Counted from the stretch's first letter, positions 1 through 7,453 are shown. The stretch is 24,461 nucleotides of DNA from JANWHF01 sp036276235 (GCA_036276235.1 DATBDZ010000468.1:1-24461); one strand, 5' to 3'. The notes: generated by a model not told the origin, from the sequence alone. Numbers and translations are program-made.

Positions 1-599
1 CTTGGCCGGCACGGTCCCACATTCCGGGCAACGGTCGGGTGTCGCGCGCCAATCGTATCCGCAGACGGAGCAGCGGTTCTCAAGTATCCGCAGGCGCGCC
101 ACTAATATTCTCCTCAACTGCACAGCGGGGAGTACCATCGCGAGCAGGACAATGAACCAATGGGGCACCCAAAAGCTACGCCGTGTTTGCGACACTTCCC
201 CGAAAACCGCATCTGTTTTCTGCTCTACGCCAAATCCGGTTGAGGACGTTAGCCAGTTTGGCGAGAATCGAATGATATACATAGGAGCGTAGGCTCCGTA
301 CTCGATTTGCCCTGCTTGCCGACCCGAAAACTAAACGCGGCGGGCAATGCCCGCGCGCTTAAAGCTTTCGGGCCGTCGTGGCAAATCGTAAAGCAGTACT
401 CTCCACGGACTGAATCGAGACTAATCCCTGTTGAGCAATGAACCCACTGAGCTTGCCGCAGGGTGACCACCTGAAAGCTGAGGTTCTGGTATTCCGAGTA
501 ACTTCGTTTCCAAAGGCGAAAGGCAACAACGAGAACCAGCAGGGACATTACTACCAGCCCGTTCCACGCGAAGCGCCGCAGTCGTTTCACGCCGACCAT
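1..599 (-). pseudogene. Frameshifted planctomycete small membrane protein with C-terminal zinc ribbon (runs off left edge)
   Basis: The ATG at 599 opens a frame starting MVGVKRLRRFAWNG, followed by one hydrophobic segment (about residues 14-28) and the LWKRSY motif seen in many small planctomycete membrane proteins. This frame stops at 249. The rest of the expected protein is in the -1 frame, open from 330 to the window edge. It contains a second hydrophobic segment preceded by WVPHWF and then the zinc ribbon CSVCGYDWRATPDRCPECG, followed by TVPAK with no stop before base 1. Neither frame alone gives the full architecture, so the gene appears frameshifted. The break region contains a GC palindrome (340-354) also present at 12140 and 22858, so a small insertion may have caused the shift; a sequencing indel is the alternative. 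The function of the family is unknown to me. The start is supported only by a weak GGTGG upstream. Confidence 0.6.
340..354. repeat. GC mini-hairpin, copy 1 (inside the broken gene)
   Basis: GCGGGC-AAT-GCCCGC is a perfect 6-bp stem with a 3-nt loop. On the minus strand its context, GCGCGGGCATTGCCCGCCGC, matches the copy at 22858 with one loop difference. It lies just upstream (in the gene's sense) of the frame change. Confidence 0.6.
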
Positions 600-652
600 C
601 TTACCACCAGAGGTTCGTAGCGCCTTTTGGCCTCGTCGCTAATGTAGAGGGC

Positions 653-869
653 ATGAGCAAAAAGCAAAAACCAGTGACGGCGACTGCGCCGACGGCCGGC
701 GCTTGCCGGCTTCCAATACGCCACAGTTGCCCGGCATCGGCAGTATGTCGGCGCCGGCCAACCACTTCCGCCCGAGCATTCGCTGGCCACCCGGCAGGCG
801 GAGGTCGATGCTAAAGTCCTGGCCAACCTCCTGCGCCTCAATCAGGAGCGCAGTGGGGAACCGCGCTGA
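653..869 (+). pseudogene. Frameshifted small soluble protein, unknown family
   Basis: An ATG at 653 begins MSKKQKPVTATAPTAGAC, then runs into low-quality sequence and a stop at 812-814. The +1 frame, open from 678 to the TGA at 867-869, reads much more like real protein: RHRQYVGAGQPLPPEHSLAT, then RQAEVDAKVLANLLRLNQE and a short tail SGEPR. That frame has no start codon of its own, so I read this as one roughly 70-residue gene with a +1 shift near 690-712. A second palindrome, GCCGGC-GCTT-GCCGGC, lies at about that point. The gene is divergent from the broken minus-strand gene at 599. No function can be assigned. A chance open frame is possible, but the helical, charged C-terminal part argues for a coding origin. 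Confidence 0.4.
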
Positions 870-913
870 CAGACAGAAAGTCATAGCGATTTACGCGCGG
901 TCGCCGGAAATTC

Positions 914-1129
914 TTTTGCCATAAACTCTGCCGCAGCAGATAGTTAAAACACGGCGAAAGATTCTTGGATTTTTATAACTTTTCGGCGGGTTTTTATCAG
1001 CGAGACAATTTGCAAGTGTCGAATTATCAATCACTTGCGCCACGAAAAACCATGGGAGGGGGTCATATTCTGTAAGCCGTTGAATGGCAGAAGGTTACCG
1101 AACAAAATGCTAAGTTTTTGCCTTATAGT
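914..1129. repeat. Diverged ~216-bp non-coding element, copy 1
   Basis: This stretch aligns collinearly with 2255-2471. Shared blocks in order are TTTTGCCATAA (914), a GGATTT-type block with TATAA (near 967), TCAGCG (997), CTTGCG (1034), TTCTGTAA (1068) and TATAGT (1124). Offsets from the first block are 83, 120 and 154 here versus 83, 121 and 155 in the other copy. There is no convincing ORF. It lies downstream of the PEP-CTERM gene and fills most of the gap 870-1308. Its role is unknown: an old duplication of an upstream regulatory region or a dispersed repeat. Confidence 0.6.
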
Positions 1130-1169
1130 AGGAGAACACATATTCGTGGAGTCCACGCGAGATCTGGGC

Positions 1170-1293
1170 GGTGGGTCAGTTTGAATTCGCCTATGGGTGC
1201 CACAGGTCGCGGTACTCCGAGATCTGTGCGTTTTAATGCAAGCGACGCACAGGTCTGCGAGTACGCCGAGCTTTGGCACTCAAACTGATTCAC
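1170..1293. repeat. Imperfect long inverted repeat, degenerate family-B type
   Basis: Outer arms GTGGGTCAGTTTGA (1170-1183) and TCAAACTGATTCAC (1280-1293) pair with two mismatches. Inner arms at 1208-1230 and 1243-1270 share the GTACTC..AGA.CTGTGCG pattern in inverted orientation around a TTTTAATGCAAG loop. The GGTACTCCGAGATCTG segment resembles the arms of the hairpins at 11150 and 22737. It lies 16 bp beyond the stop of the minus-strand PEP-CTERM gene, so it may also act as its 3' end structure. A further partial match, GTGGAGTCCACGCGAGATCT, is at about 1146-1165. Confidence 0.55.
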
Positions 1294-1308
1294 TACCGAC
1301 GGATGAAA

Positions 1309-2154
1309 TTAGTTCGAACGACGCCGGCGAAGAGCGGCAAATGCTGCAATGGCTACGACCGAGATTGTTCCAGGCTCCGGAACGGATGAAATATTGACGT
1401 TATCGAGGCTCACGCTGTGCGGGGGAAAGTCAGATTGAGGCGATTCACGATCATAAAATGCGACTTGGTTCCCGGTGCCGGCAAGAGTCGTCGTGGCGGT
1501 CAATGTAGCGGCACCGGTTGGGCTCGGCACGCCATTTACGAGCTTTGCCAGATTGAAACTCACGTTGGTTCCATCATCAGTTACCGTGAAATGAATCGTG
1601 TCAAAAGCACCAAAAATCGGGTCGGCTTGTGTGGAAGCTAAGAAGTTTGTTGAGGATCCATTGGAAGTTAGGATTGAGAAATTCCAATGAGCCGGGTTGT
1701 TACTGACGAATTGCGCTCGGAACAGGATGGAGTTGTCCACCTCCCCAAAGAAACCGTAGTCATAACCAGCGTTGGTGCGCGTGGCGATTGTAAATGACTC
1801 GTCGTTATTGTAATGCGGGTCAGACGCTGGACCGCCTAGATTAGTGATTTTAACATCACCGCTAATTGTGACGGGTGTGGGGAACACCTGCTTCGTAACG
1901 AGTTGAGCTCGCCCGGCGAGATTGGCGACGCCGTTGCTGACTGTTGCGCTCGCATTCGATGCCAATCCACTTGGATTTGACGACAATCCTTGGGGGCTAA
2001 AATCCTTTGTCGGCAGGTTTACTTGCCACGTATTCGCGTCAAAACTGCTTCCGTTGAACGTTTCAGAGATTACACCTGCCCTCGCTCCGAATGTCGTCAT
2101 AGCACCACAAATACAGCATATCGCCAGAATGATAGATAATTTCTGTGGCCGCAT
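1309..2154 (-). CDS. PEP-CTERM sorting-signal protein, extracellular
   Basis: The 281-residue protein has an N-terminal signal peptide (MRPQKLSIILAICCICGAMT, cleavage near ARA-GV), a beta-rich body and a C-terminal PEP-CTERM tripartite signal: VPEPGTI at about 257-263, a short hydrophobic helix and a terminal RRRRSN. Proteins of this class are exported and processed by an exosortase (none in this window), usually for surface or exopolysaccharide-associated display. The body (FNGSSFDANTWQVN early, SVSLDNVNIS late) resembles a LamG/concanavalin-like jelly-roll domain, which is inference only. The ATG at 2154 has an AGAGGG ribosome-binding site five bases upstream, which supports this start. A plausible sigma-70-type promoter is at 2243-2215. 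The gene stands alone and is flanked on both sides by copies of the ~216-bp element. Confidence 0.85.
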   Translation of the reverse strand: MRPQKLSIILAICCICGAMTTFGARAGVISETFNGSSFDANTWQVNLPTKDFSPQGLSSNPSGLASNASATVSNGVANLAGRAQLVTKQVFPTPVTISGDVKITNLGGPASDPHYNNDESFTIATRTNAGYDYGFFGEVDNSILFRAQFVSNNPAHWNFSILTSNGSSTNFLASTQADPIFGAFDTIHFTVTDDGTNVSFNLAKLVNGVPSPTGAATLTATTTLAGTGNQVAFYDRESPQSDFPPHSVSLDNVNISSVPEPGTISVVAIAAFAALRRRRSN

Positions 2155-2214
2155 TTTCCCTCTTTTGGGTGAGCAAGACAGGATAGCCCCGAACGCAAAG
2201 TTACAACGGCACCG

Positions 2215-2243
2215 ATGTTAAATCAGAAAGTAGTACAGGTCAA
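2215..2243 (-). promoter_or_regulatory. Candidate sigma-70-type promoter of the PEP-CTERM gene
   Basis: On the minus strand, TTGACC (2243-2238) and TAACAT (2220-2215) are separated by exactly 17 bp, with about 60 bases to the ATG at 2154. It lies immediately downstream (in gene sense) of copy 2 of the ~216-bp element. This is a motif match only. Confidence 0.35.
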
Positions 2244-2254
2244 TGTAAATTTAT

Positions 2255-2471
2255 TTTTGCCATAAGCCCTGTCACAGCGGGACCTTGGAGGCGACGCACG
2301 AAATCTTTGAATTTCTATAAATTCCGGCGCGGTTTTGTCAGCGCCTGCTCGCCGCAACCTCTGCATTGACAGATACTTGCGCGGCGAAAAATTGGGGGAA
2401 GGGGTGATTTTCTGTAATCCCAGTTGCGGCAGGGAGTTACAAACGGAAATGGAAACCTTTTGCTATATAGT
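2255..2471. repeat. Diverged ~217-bp non-coding element, copy 2
   Basis: The collinear partner of 914-1129, with the same ordered blocks: TTTTGCCATAA at 2255, TCAGCG at 2338, CTTGCG at 2376, TTCTGTAA at 2410, TATAGT at 2466. On the minus strand both copies hold a 27-nt segment bounded by GCAA and TTGC that can fold. In copy 1 it is GCAAGTG/CACTTGC; in copy 2 the outer GCAA/TTGC pairs are kept with a different inner TCTG/CAGA. It lies directly upstream of the PEP-CTERM gene's putative promoter. Confidence 0.6.
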
Positions 2472-2482
2472 GAGAGGGTGAG

Positions 2483-2570
2483 TTTTCAGGTCTCGGGTTT
2501 CGGGGAGGCGCATGGGGCTTGTGCTGTGTGCTCCGGCAGTTCCTGAAACACGAAACTCGAAACCTGAAAC
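2483..2570. repeat. Inverted repeat of the TTTCAGGTTTCGAGTTTCG type
   Basis: Left arm TTTTCAGGTCTCGGGTTTCG (from 2483) is the near-perfect inverse of the right arm CGAAACTCGAAACCTGAAAC (2551-2570), with a ~45-bp spacer that includes a further CCTGAAACACGAAA copy. There is no gene here. This kind of repeat recurs in diverse bacterial genomes, by recollection only. Confidence 0.5.
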
Positions 2571-2612
2571 TATGCATATAATGTATGGTTTTAGTTTACA
2601 CGCAGAAGTTCG

Positions 2613-2688
2613 CCGCAGAGACCACAGAGGACGCGGAGACGTGCTCGGAGTCCGCGCGCGCCTCTGCGCTCTCCGCGATCTTCTGCGG
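2613..2688. repeat. Inverted repeat of the CGCAGAGACCACAGAGG type
   Basis: CCGCAGAGACCACAGAGGAC at 2613 is matched in inverse by the GCCTCTGCGCTCTCCGCGAT region followed by TTCTGCGG ending at 2688. The arms are imperfect. It is part of a run of three unrelated inverted repeats that fills the gene-free stretch 2480-2950. Confidence 0.45.
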
Positions 2689-2754
2689 CTCAATCTTCAG
2701 CAAAGAACAAAATGGTGCGCCAAACGTTGAAGAATGTTGCGCGAGGAAAAGGAC

Positions 2755-2841
2755 TAACCGCAGATGAACGCAGATGAACGCAGATCAATGCAGAAGAGGG
2801 TATTTGAATTATCTGCGTTCATCTGCGTTCATCTGCGGTTA
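2755..2841. repeat. Perfect 31-bp inverted repeat made of CGCAGATGAA units
   Basis: Arms 2755-2785 and 2811-2841 are exact reverse complements over 31 bp with a 25-bp spacer. Each arm is built from repeated CGCAGATGAA units (TAACCGCAGATGAACGCAGA and onward). It could form a very stable cruciform or RNA hairpin. Lying about 110 bp beyond the stop of the minus-strand porin gene, it may also terminate or stabilise that transcript. Confidence 0.75.
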
Positions 2842-2951
2842 ATATCTCTTTCTGCGGTTCATATCTCATTCTGCTGGACGCAATGCAACGTGCAACCATC
2901 GCAGTTGCGACCGAAGGTGCGAATTTCGGTGCAAAAGACACGTGGCGCGCT

Positions 2952-4328
2952 TCAAAACGTAAACGTCAACGCCGTATACGCGAAATCCATATCTTCGTGC
3001 GGGCCGGTTTCCTTGATGAACGTGCCGGCGAAGAAGTGGGCGTAGCCGGCGTACCAGAAGACGTTGCGCTGGATTTGCCATGTGACGTTGATGTCGAATT
3101 CGTTGCCGATCGAGGCGGCACTGGAAGTGCCCGAGGCGCGGACGACGCCGCCGTTGAGGTTGTAGGCGGCGTCGCTGGTGTTTTGCCGCCAGAAGATATG
3201 CTCGGCGACGTAGAACGTCACATCGTGCGGCAGCCCGAGCGAAAACTCGGGGTGCAGATCGATGATGTTCTCGCGGCCCAAAACATACATGTGACCCAGA
3301 TACAGATACTGCGGCGGAAAGAGCTGATGGAATCGATTCGTGCCGTCGGCAGAGCCGGAGGCCAGATCAAATCCTAGGGCCGCGCGCGGGACCACCGTGG
3401 TGCAGGGAAAGGTGTAGCCGCCCTCGGCGGCAAAGGCGTACGCGTTGAGGTATCGCCCATTAGCGCGGCCGACCTGCCAGTCCGCTTCGACATCCACATC
3501 CCACGGCGCCGGCGTCGTATGAAATCGCGAGCCGAGCGTGTAAATGCCCGCGCCGTGAGCCATCTCCGATGTGCTCGACTGATTCAATCCAAGTGCGTAA
3601 AGATCGACCTTCGTATCGCCCGACGGAATGAATCGCGGAATGGCGGTGACATTATAAATGCCGGCAAACGAAGTATTGTTTTCGTTGCTGTTGAGCACAG
3701 GTTTGTTGACCACGACCGGCTTGGTCCAGAAAACGTCCAGCGTGTCGTTGGGAACTGAGAGCGAAGCCTTGACGCCATCAAAAGTGCGGCGAACGTTTCC
3801 CCAGTCATTGGGGCTGATGAATCGCTGCGCTCCGTAGATCAATTCCTGCCGACCGGCACGGAAGGTGAGCGAGGCATCATTCTTGAGCGGCAGGCGAAGG
3901 TCGGCGAACGCCTGCTGAAAATCAAAATCATCGGCATCTCCCGGGCGCGGGCCGCCCGCGCGATCGACGACGATGCCGCTGTTGAGCTGCACGAAGACGC
4001 GGAAGTTGGGGCCGATATGCGCGTCCACATGCGCGAGCAATCGAAAGAGACTAAACCCGTTTTCATCCTGGACGCCGCTACCGAAGTTGAGGTTGTTGAA
4101 GTAGTCGTAGCGGTAACGCGCCTGTCCGCCGAAGGAGAGATAGGTATCGCCCGATTCATTGAGCGGAATGTATTTGACCGGATCAAAGAAATTCGTGCGC
4201 GGGGAATCCTTGAGGTAAGAGTAATCCTCGTCCCACCGCTCGATCTTGAAGTCTGTCGCGCCGTAATACTGGGCCGACGCCGATGCGCAGAACCAGAGCA
4301 TTACCGCCGGGATAATCCAAAGCCTCAT
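2952..4328 (-). CDS. Outer-membrane porin, alginate-export (AlgE-like) type
   Basis: The protein (458 residues from the chosen start) has a signal peptide MRLWIIPAVMLWFCASASA with cleavage before QYYG. A long aromatic-rich beta-strand body and the C-terminal strand YTALTFTF, ending in Phe, are typical of outer-membrane beta-barrels. Early motifs YLSFGGQARYRYDYF and RAGRQELIYGAQRFISPNDW match the alginate-export domain family, whose members form 18-stranded anion-selective pores; the real substrate here is unknown. The ATG at 4328 is preferred over one at 4355 because it follows a strong GGGAAGGG ribosome-binding site, while the longer start lies upstream of that site. It is the last gene of a four-gene minus-strand cluster, separated from the phosphatase gene by 229 bp that contain a family-A palindrome. 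Confidence 0.8.
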   Translation of the reverse strand: MRLWIIPAVMLWFCASASAQYYGATDFKIERWDEDYSYLKDSPRTNFFDPVKYIPLNESGDTYLSFGGQARYRYDYFNNLNFGSGVQDENGFSLFRLLAHVDAHIGPNFRVFVQLNSGIVVDRAGGPRPGDADDFDFQQAFADLRLPLKNDASLTFRAGRQELIYGAQRFISPNDWGNVRRTFDGVKASLSVPNDTLDVFWTKPVVVNKPVLNSNENNTSFAGIYNVTAIPRFIPSGDTKVDLYALGLNQSSTSEMAHGAGIYTLGSRFHTTPAPWDVDVEADWQVGRANGRYLNAYAFAAEGGYTFPCTTVVPRAALGFDLASGSADGTNRFHQLFPPQYLYLGHMYVLGRENIIDLHPEFSLGLPHDVTFYVAEHIFWRQNTSDAAYNLNGGVVRASGTSSAASIGNEFDINVTWQIQRNVFWYAGYAHFFAGTFIKETGPHEDMDFAYTALTFTF

Positions 4329-4417
4329 GTAGCCCTTCCCTTCGCTAACAGGCAAATGTTAACAATCCGGCACCGACAACGCACGAAATGGACTGCCTCG
4401 TGCCCGCCTCCGCCTGC

Positions 4418-4527
4418 TCCCGCCCCCGGTCCTCCGGGGGAGGGCTGGGGAGGGGGTTGTGTAGAACGAGCGTCTCTCGCGCGAACGGCCCCCTCCCTAA
4501 CCCTCCCCCGGAGTACCGGGGGCGGGA
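4418..4527. repeat. Family A palindromic element, copy 1 (intergenic)
   Basis: Two hairpins face each other: GCCCCCGGTCCTCCGGGGG on the left and CCCCCGGAGTACCGGGGGC on the right, with G-rich GGGGAGGGGG and C-rich CCCCCTCCC arms between them and a variable centre containing TTGTGTAGAA. It lies between the phosphatase and porin genes of one cluster, where a transcribed hairpin could affect how much porin is made relative to the upstream genes. Confidence 0.8.
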
Positions 4528-4557
4528 ACTGCGGTCGCCGCTAGGGTGCCTTGCACC

Positions 4558-6516
4558 TCACTTTGGCGGCAGCCGGCTGATGACGATGGCGGTCATATCG
4601 TCCAACTGCAGGGCTGCGCCGGCGAAGCGGCGCGTTGCCTCGATGATTTCGTTGAGCACGTCGCGCGCGGGCTGATGGTGGTGCTGCAAAATCACTTCGC
4701 CGATGCGGTCGCGGCCGAAGAGCTCTCCCTTGGTGTTTTGAAATTCGTAGAAGCCGTCGGTCAGCAGCACGATCATGTCGCCGGGCTCGATCTGCATTTC
4801 CTTCCGCCCTTCGCTGTGCGGATCTTCGTCGATGCCGAGCGGCAACATGGATGAATCGAGCCATTCGAGATGATGATTCTTTCCGTGAAAATGCAGCAGC
4901 GGGGCCTGGCCCGCCGAGCGGTAGTTGATGTTGTGGCAAGAAAGATCAAGCAGGCCGAGAAACGCGGTGACGAATCGTTGATGTCCCAGATCGTGGCAAA
5001 GCTGGCGATTGATTTGGCCGAAAACTTCGTCCAGTTCCGCGCGAAGCTGAACGCCGATGCGGATCATCGAGCGCACCTGCGTGACGGAGAGGGCGGGGCC
5101 GATGCCGTGGCCGGTGGCGTCGGCCAGCAGCAAAACCAGAGATTGCGGATCATCCGGATTGCTGGGATCGAGCGCGAGCGCCACGAGGTCGTAAATGTCG
5201 CCGCCGGTCTGCTCGGCGGGGAGCGAATAGGCGGCAATGTCGTAGCCGGGGCAGGCGGGTAATTCCTTGGGCAGCACGTCCATCTGAATCTTGCGGGCCA
5301 GCGCCAGATCGCGCTCGATCTTCACGCGCTCTTCGAGAAGAATGTCCCGCTCTTTCAGGCCCGCCGCCATCTCATTGAAGCTGTTGGCGAGCTTGCCCAG
5401 CTCGTCGCTGCGGCGAACGTTCACCGGCGCATCAAACTGGCCGGCGGCGATTTTGATCGTGCCTGCGACCAGATCCTCAATCGGTTTTGAGATCATCCGC
5501 GTGAAAAGCCGGCAGAGGACGAACCCGACGGCGCACGCCACAAGCACCGTGTAAAGAATGTATTTCTGAAGTTTCTTGAGCGGGATCAGCGCCTCATCGA
5601 GGGAGCTGGCAAGCACCAGCGCGCTGTTGGTTGCGTTGGCGGCGCTGAGATTGGTCACCTTCCCGCTGAATCGCTCGCCGGCCATCTTGAACTGAAAGCC
5701 GACCTGCGGATTCTGATCGGGAGCGGTTTCACAGTTGGGAACCGCCGCCGGAGAAAACTGGTCGAGCTGCGCTGTCTGCCTGTCGGTGGCGGCAGAGGAA
5801 GCGCGGGCGGCGACCTTTCCATCCACCACAAACCAGGCATCCAGCGCCGCTCCGCTCGCGACCGATTGAATACGATCGCTGAGCAACTGTTGGCGGACGA
5901 ATTCATCATCCACTTTGAAGCCGACGAAATAAGCGTGCGTGGCCGCGTCGTTCAACTGCGTATGCAGCGGAACGCCCATGGCCAGGTACAGGCCGAGCGG
6001 CGTCGCGAGGTATTGAATGACCGGCCGATTCGCCAGAATCGGCTCGACGGGCCAGTGTATTTTTTTGGAGCCGAGGAATGCATCGAGCTGCGGATCGGCG
6101 ATCGCCGTCGCCACCAGCGGCTCATTGGAGAGGCTGGCCGCGTTGAGTAGCACATGAAACGCCGGGTTCCCATCGCGCGATTGAAGCTCGGTTTGAATAT
6201 TGCGCCCAAAGACTTCCTGCTTGAGCTGCTCGAGTGAAGGGGGGTCGGCATCATCCGCCGCCTGAAGAAGCGATCGCTGCGCCGGCGCTTCCAGCAGCGC
6301 CTGCACAATGCGAGTGATCTGATCATGCCGCTCATTAAGGCGGCTGCGGTAGCTCTGAATCGCCGCCGAAATCTGCGCGTCGGCACGATCGGTTTCGTAA
6401 TGGGTGACATTGAGCGTGACGATCGAACTCACCGAGGCGGAAAGCCCCAGCGTAATCAGCAGCATGAGAAGGAGGATTTTGGTGCTGATCCGCATCGCAC
6501 TGTGAGCTTCTAACAT
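4558..6516 (-). CDS. Membrane sensor with HAMP and SpoIIE-type PP2C phosphatase domains
   Basis: The 652-residue protein has TM1 at about 14-36, a ~280-residue periplasmic sensory region, TM2 at about 318-338, a HAMP linker (about 337-390, starting RMISKPIEDLV), a short coiled coil (LLEERVKIERDLALARKIQ) and a SpoIIE/RsbU-like PP2C domain (about 420-650). Metal-binding aspartates expected for the family are visible in GGDIYD (D440), DATGHG (D466), LTDGFYE (D587) and DDMTAIVI (D640), so it should be catalytically active. Such proteins dephosphorylate anti-sigma-factor antagonists in partner-switching systems; no antagonist or kinase is encoded nearby. It follows the cupredoxin-like lipoprotein by 37 bp and precedes the porin, suggesting it senses something linked to these periplasmic proteins. 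The start may be 6516 or the ATG at 6495; neither has a strong ribosome-binding site. Confidence 0.87.
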   Translation of the reverse strand: MLEAHSAMRISTKILLLMLLITLGLSASVSSIVTLNVTHYETDRADAQISAAIQSYRSRLNERHDQITRIVQALLEAPAQRSLLQAADDADPPSLEQLKQEVFGRNIQTELQSRDGNPAFHVLLNAASLSNEPLVATAIADPQLDAFLGSKKIHWPVEPILANRPVIQYLATPLGLYLAMGVPLHTQLNDAATHAYFVGFKVDDEFVRQQLLSDRIQSVASGAALDAWFVVDGKVAARASSAATDRQTAQLDQFSPAAVPNCETAPDQNPQVGFQFKMAGERFSGKVTNLSAANATNSALVLASSLDEALIPLKKLQKYILYTVLVACAVGFVLCRLFTRMISKPIEDLVAGTIKIAAGQFDAPVNVRRSDELGKLANSFNEMAAGLKERDILLEERVKIERDLALARKIQMDVLPKELPACPGYDIAAYSLPAEQTGGDIYDLVALALDPSNPDDPQSLVLLLADATGHGIGPALSVTQVRSMIRIGVQLRAELDEVFGQINRQLCHDLGHQRFVTAFLGLLDLSCHNINYRSAGQAPLLHFHGKNHHLEWLDSSMLPLGIDEDPHSEGRKEMQIEPGDMIVLLTDGFYEFQNTKGELFGRDRIGEVILQHHHQPARDVLNEIIEATRRFAGAALQLDDMTAIVISRLPPK

Positions 6517-6553
6517 TCCCGCGGCGTGCGCAATGGGAATTGTCAGAACCTTT

Positions 6554-7453
6554 TTATTTGCCGCTGACTTTGGGCAGCTCGTTTACGCCGACTTTGATGG
6601 ATGCGCCGGCCATTTGGTCTGCCGCGAGGTTGATTGTCTCTTCGGTTCCCGGAAGCCGCGGATGCCAGGAGACAAGTCGATAACTGCCTGGCGGAAGATT
6701 GTTGAAATCAACCGAATCACCCGCCCGGGCCATCGCCACCCACGGGCTTGGCGCGGCATATATCCGCGCCAGCGGATCGGCGGCTCCCATCGTGAGCACT
6801 TCGATCAGGCCCTGGCTCTTCACGGTGAACTGCCCCTGGCCGCCCGCGGGAACACTGCCCAGATCAAAGTCATTGCCGTCGGAAACGCTGTAAATGCTTT
6901 GCGGGTGTGATGCGCGGTTGGTCACGATAATTGTCTGCCCCACGCTGACGGCTTTGTCCACCGCCGCCGCGCGACCGGGCGCATCGACGGCGATCGGAAT
7001 CGGAGCCGGCTTTGGCCCGGCGGCGTTCGCATTCGCCGGCTCCAGCCAAATCACGATGTCATCGAGATTGGAATAATCGACCAGCGCATAATCCCCCTGC
7101 GGCCGCGGCGTGGCGGTGGATGAGTCATAGACCGCGACGTGCGACGGCAGATCCGTGCGGCCCGCCTTCGGCTCCGCCGAAACGCTTACGCGAAGCGAGG
7201 CCATTCCGGGGCTGGGGCGAGGTTGGGATTGGCAGCCGATTGTGAGGATCGTCGATGCGATAACGAGCAGCGCCGCGAGAGCTCGCAACAACCGAGGCAG
7301 CGTCTTCTCTCCCTCCTCCGGTACTCCGGGGGAGGGCTGGGGTGGGGGTTGTGTAGAAGATGCGTCTTTCACAAACGGCCCCCACCCTAACCCTCCCCCG
7401 GAGTGCCGGAGGAGGGAACAAGACTGATCGGCAATCGGATTGAGTCGAGGCAT
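6554..7453 (-). CDS. Cupredoxin-fold lipoprotein lacking copper ligands, with repeat-encoded N-terminus
   Basis: Residues 51-74 (TLPRLLRALA..LTIGC) form a lipoprotein signal with lipobox TIGC, so the mature protein should be a lipid-anchored periplasmic protein. The C-terminal half aligns by eye with the neighbouring cupredoxin: FDLG, an IYAAPSPW block matching IYVAPTPY, and PPGSYRLVSWHPR matching PAGFWTVKTWQRR. The copper-binding His and the C-x2-H-x2-M cluster are absent. The ATG at 7453 has an AAGGTG ribosome-binding site, but residues ~13-49 are translated from a family-A palindrome, so the signal peptide sits about 50 residues inside the ORF. Either the protein starts at an internal TTG/CTG (7291 or 7300) or the precursor carries a repeat-derived extension. 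It lies 40 bp downstream of the cupredoxin and 37 bp upstream of the sensor phosphatase. Function unknown; related genes are often labelled methylamine-utilisation proteins. Confidence 0.65.
   Translation of the reverse strand: MPRLNPIADQSCSLLRHSGGGLGWGPFVKDASSTQPPPQPSPGVPEEGEKTLPRLLRALAALLVIASTILTIGCQSQPRPSPGMASLRVSVSAEPKAGRTDLPSHVAVYDSSTATPRPQGDYALVDYSNLDDIVIWLEPANANAAGPKPAPIPIAVDAPGRAAAVDKAVSVGQTIIVTNRASHPQSIYSVSDGNDFDLGSVPAGGQGQFTVKSQGLIEVLTMGAADPLARIYAAPSPWVAMARAGDSVDFNNLPPGSYRLVSWHPRLPGTEETINLAADQMAGASIKVGVNELPKVSGK
7310..7417. repeat. Family A palindromic element, copy 2 (in frame inside a CDS)
   Basis: This has the same double-hairpin layout as the copy at 4418: CCTCCGGTACTCCGGGGG on the left, CCCCCGGAGTGCCGGAGG on the right. 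Measured between the same landmarks it is 106 bp, two less than the intergenic copies at 4418 and 8232. On the minus strand it reads SLLRHSGGGLGWGP..PPPQPSPGVP in the frame of the lipoprotein gene and sits between its ATG and its signal peptide. Confidence 0.85.

Noticed and set aside
2440..2475. Sigma-54-like GG..TTTTGCTA near the end of copy 2 of the ~216-bp element
   Set aside because: The GG-to-GC spacing is nine rather than ten bases and the GG is not kept in copy 1.
2755..2841. CRISPR-like repeated CGCAGATGAA units
   Set aside because: The units are adjacent inside an inverted repeat with no unique spacers; no cas genes are present.
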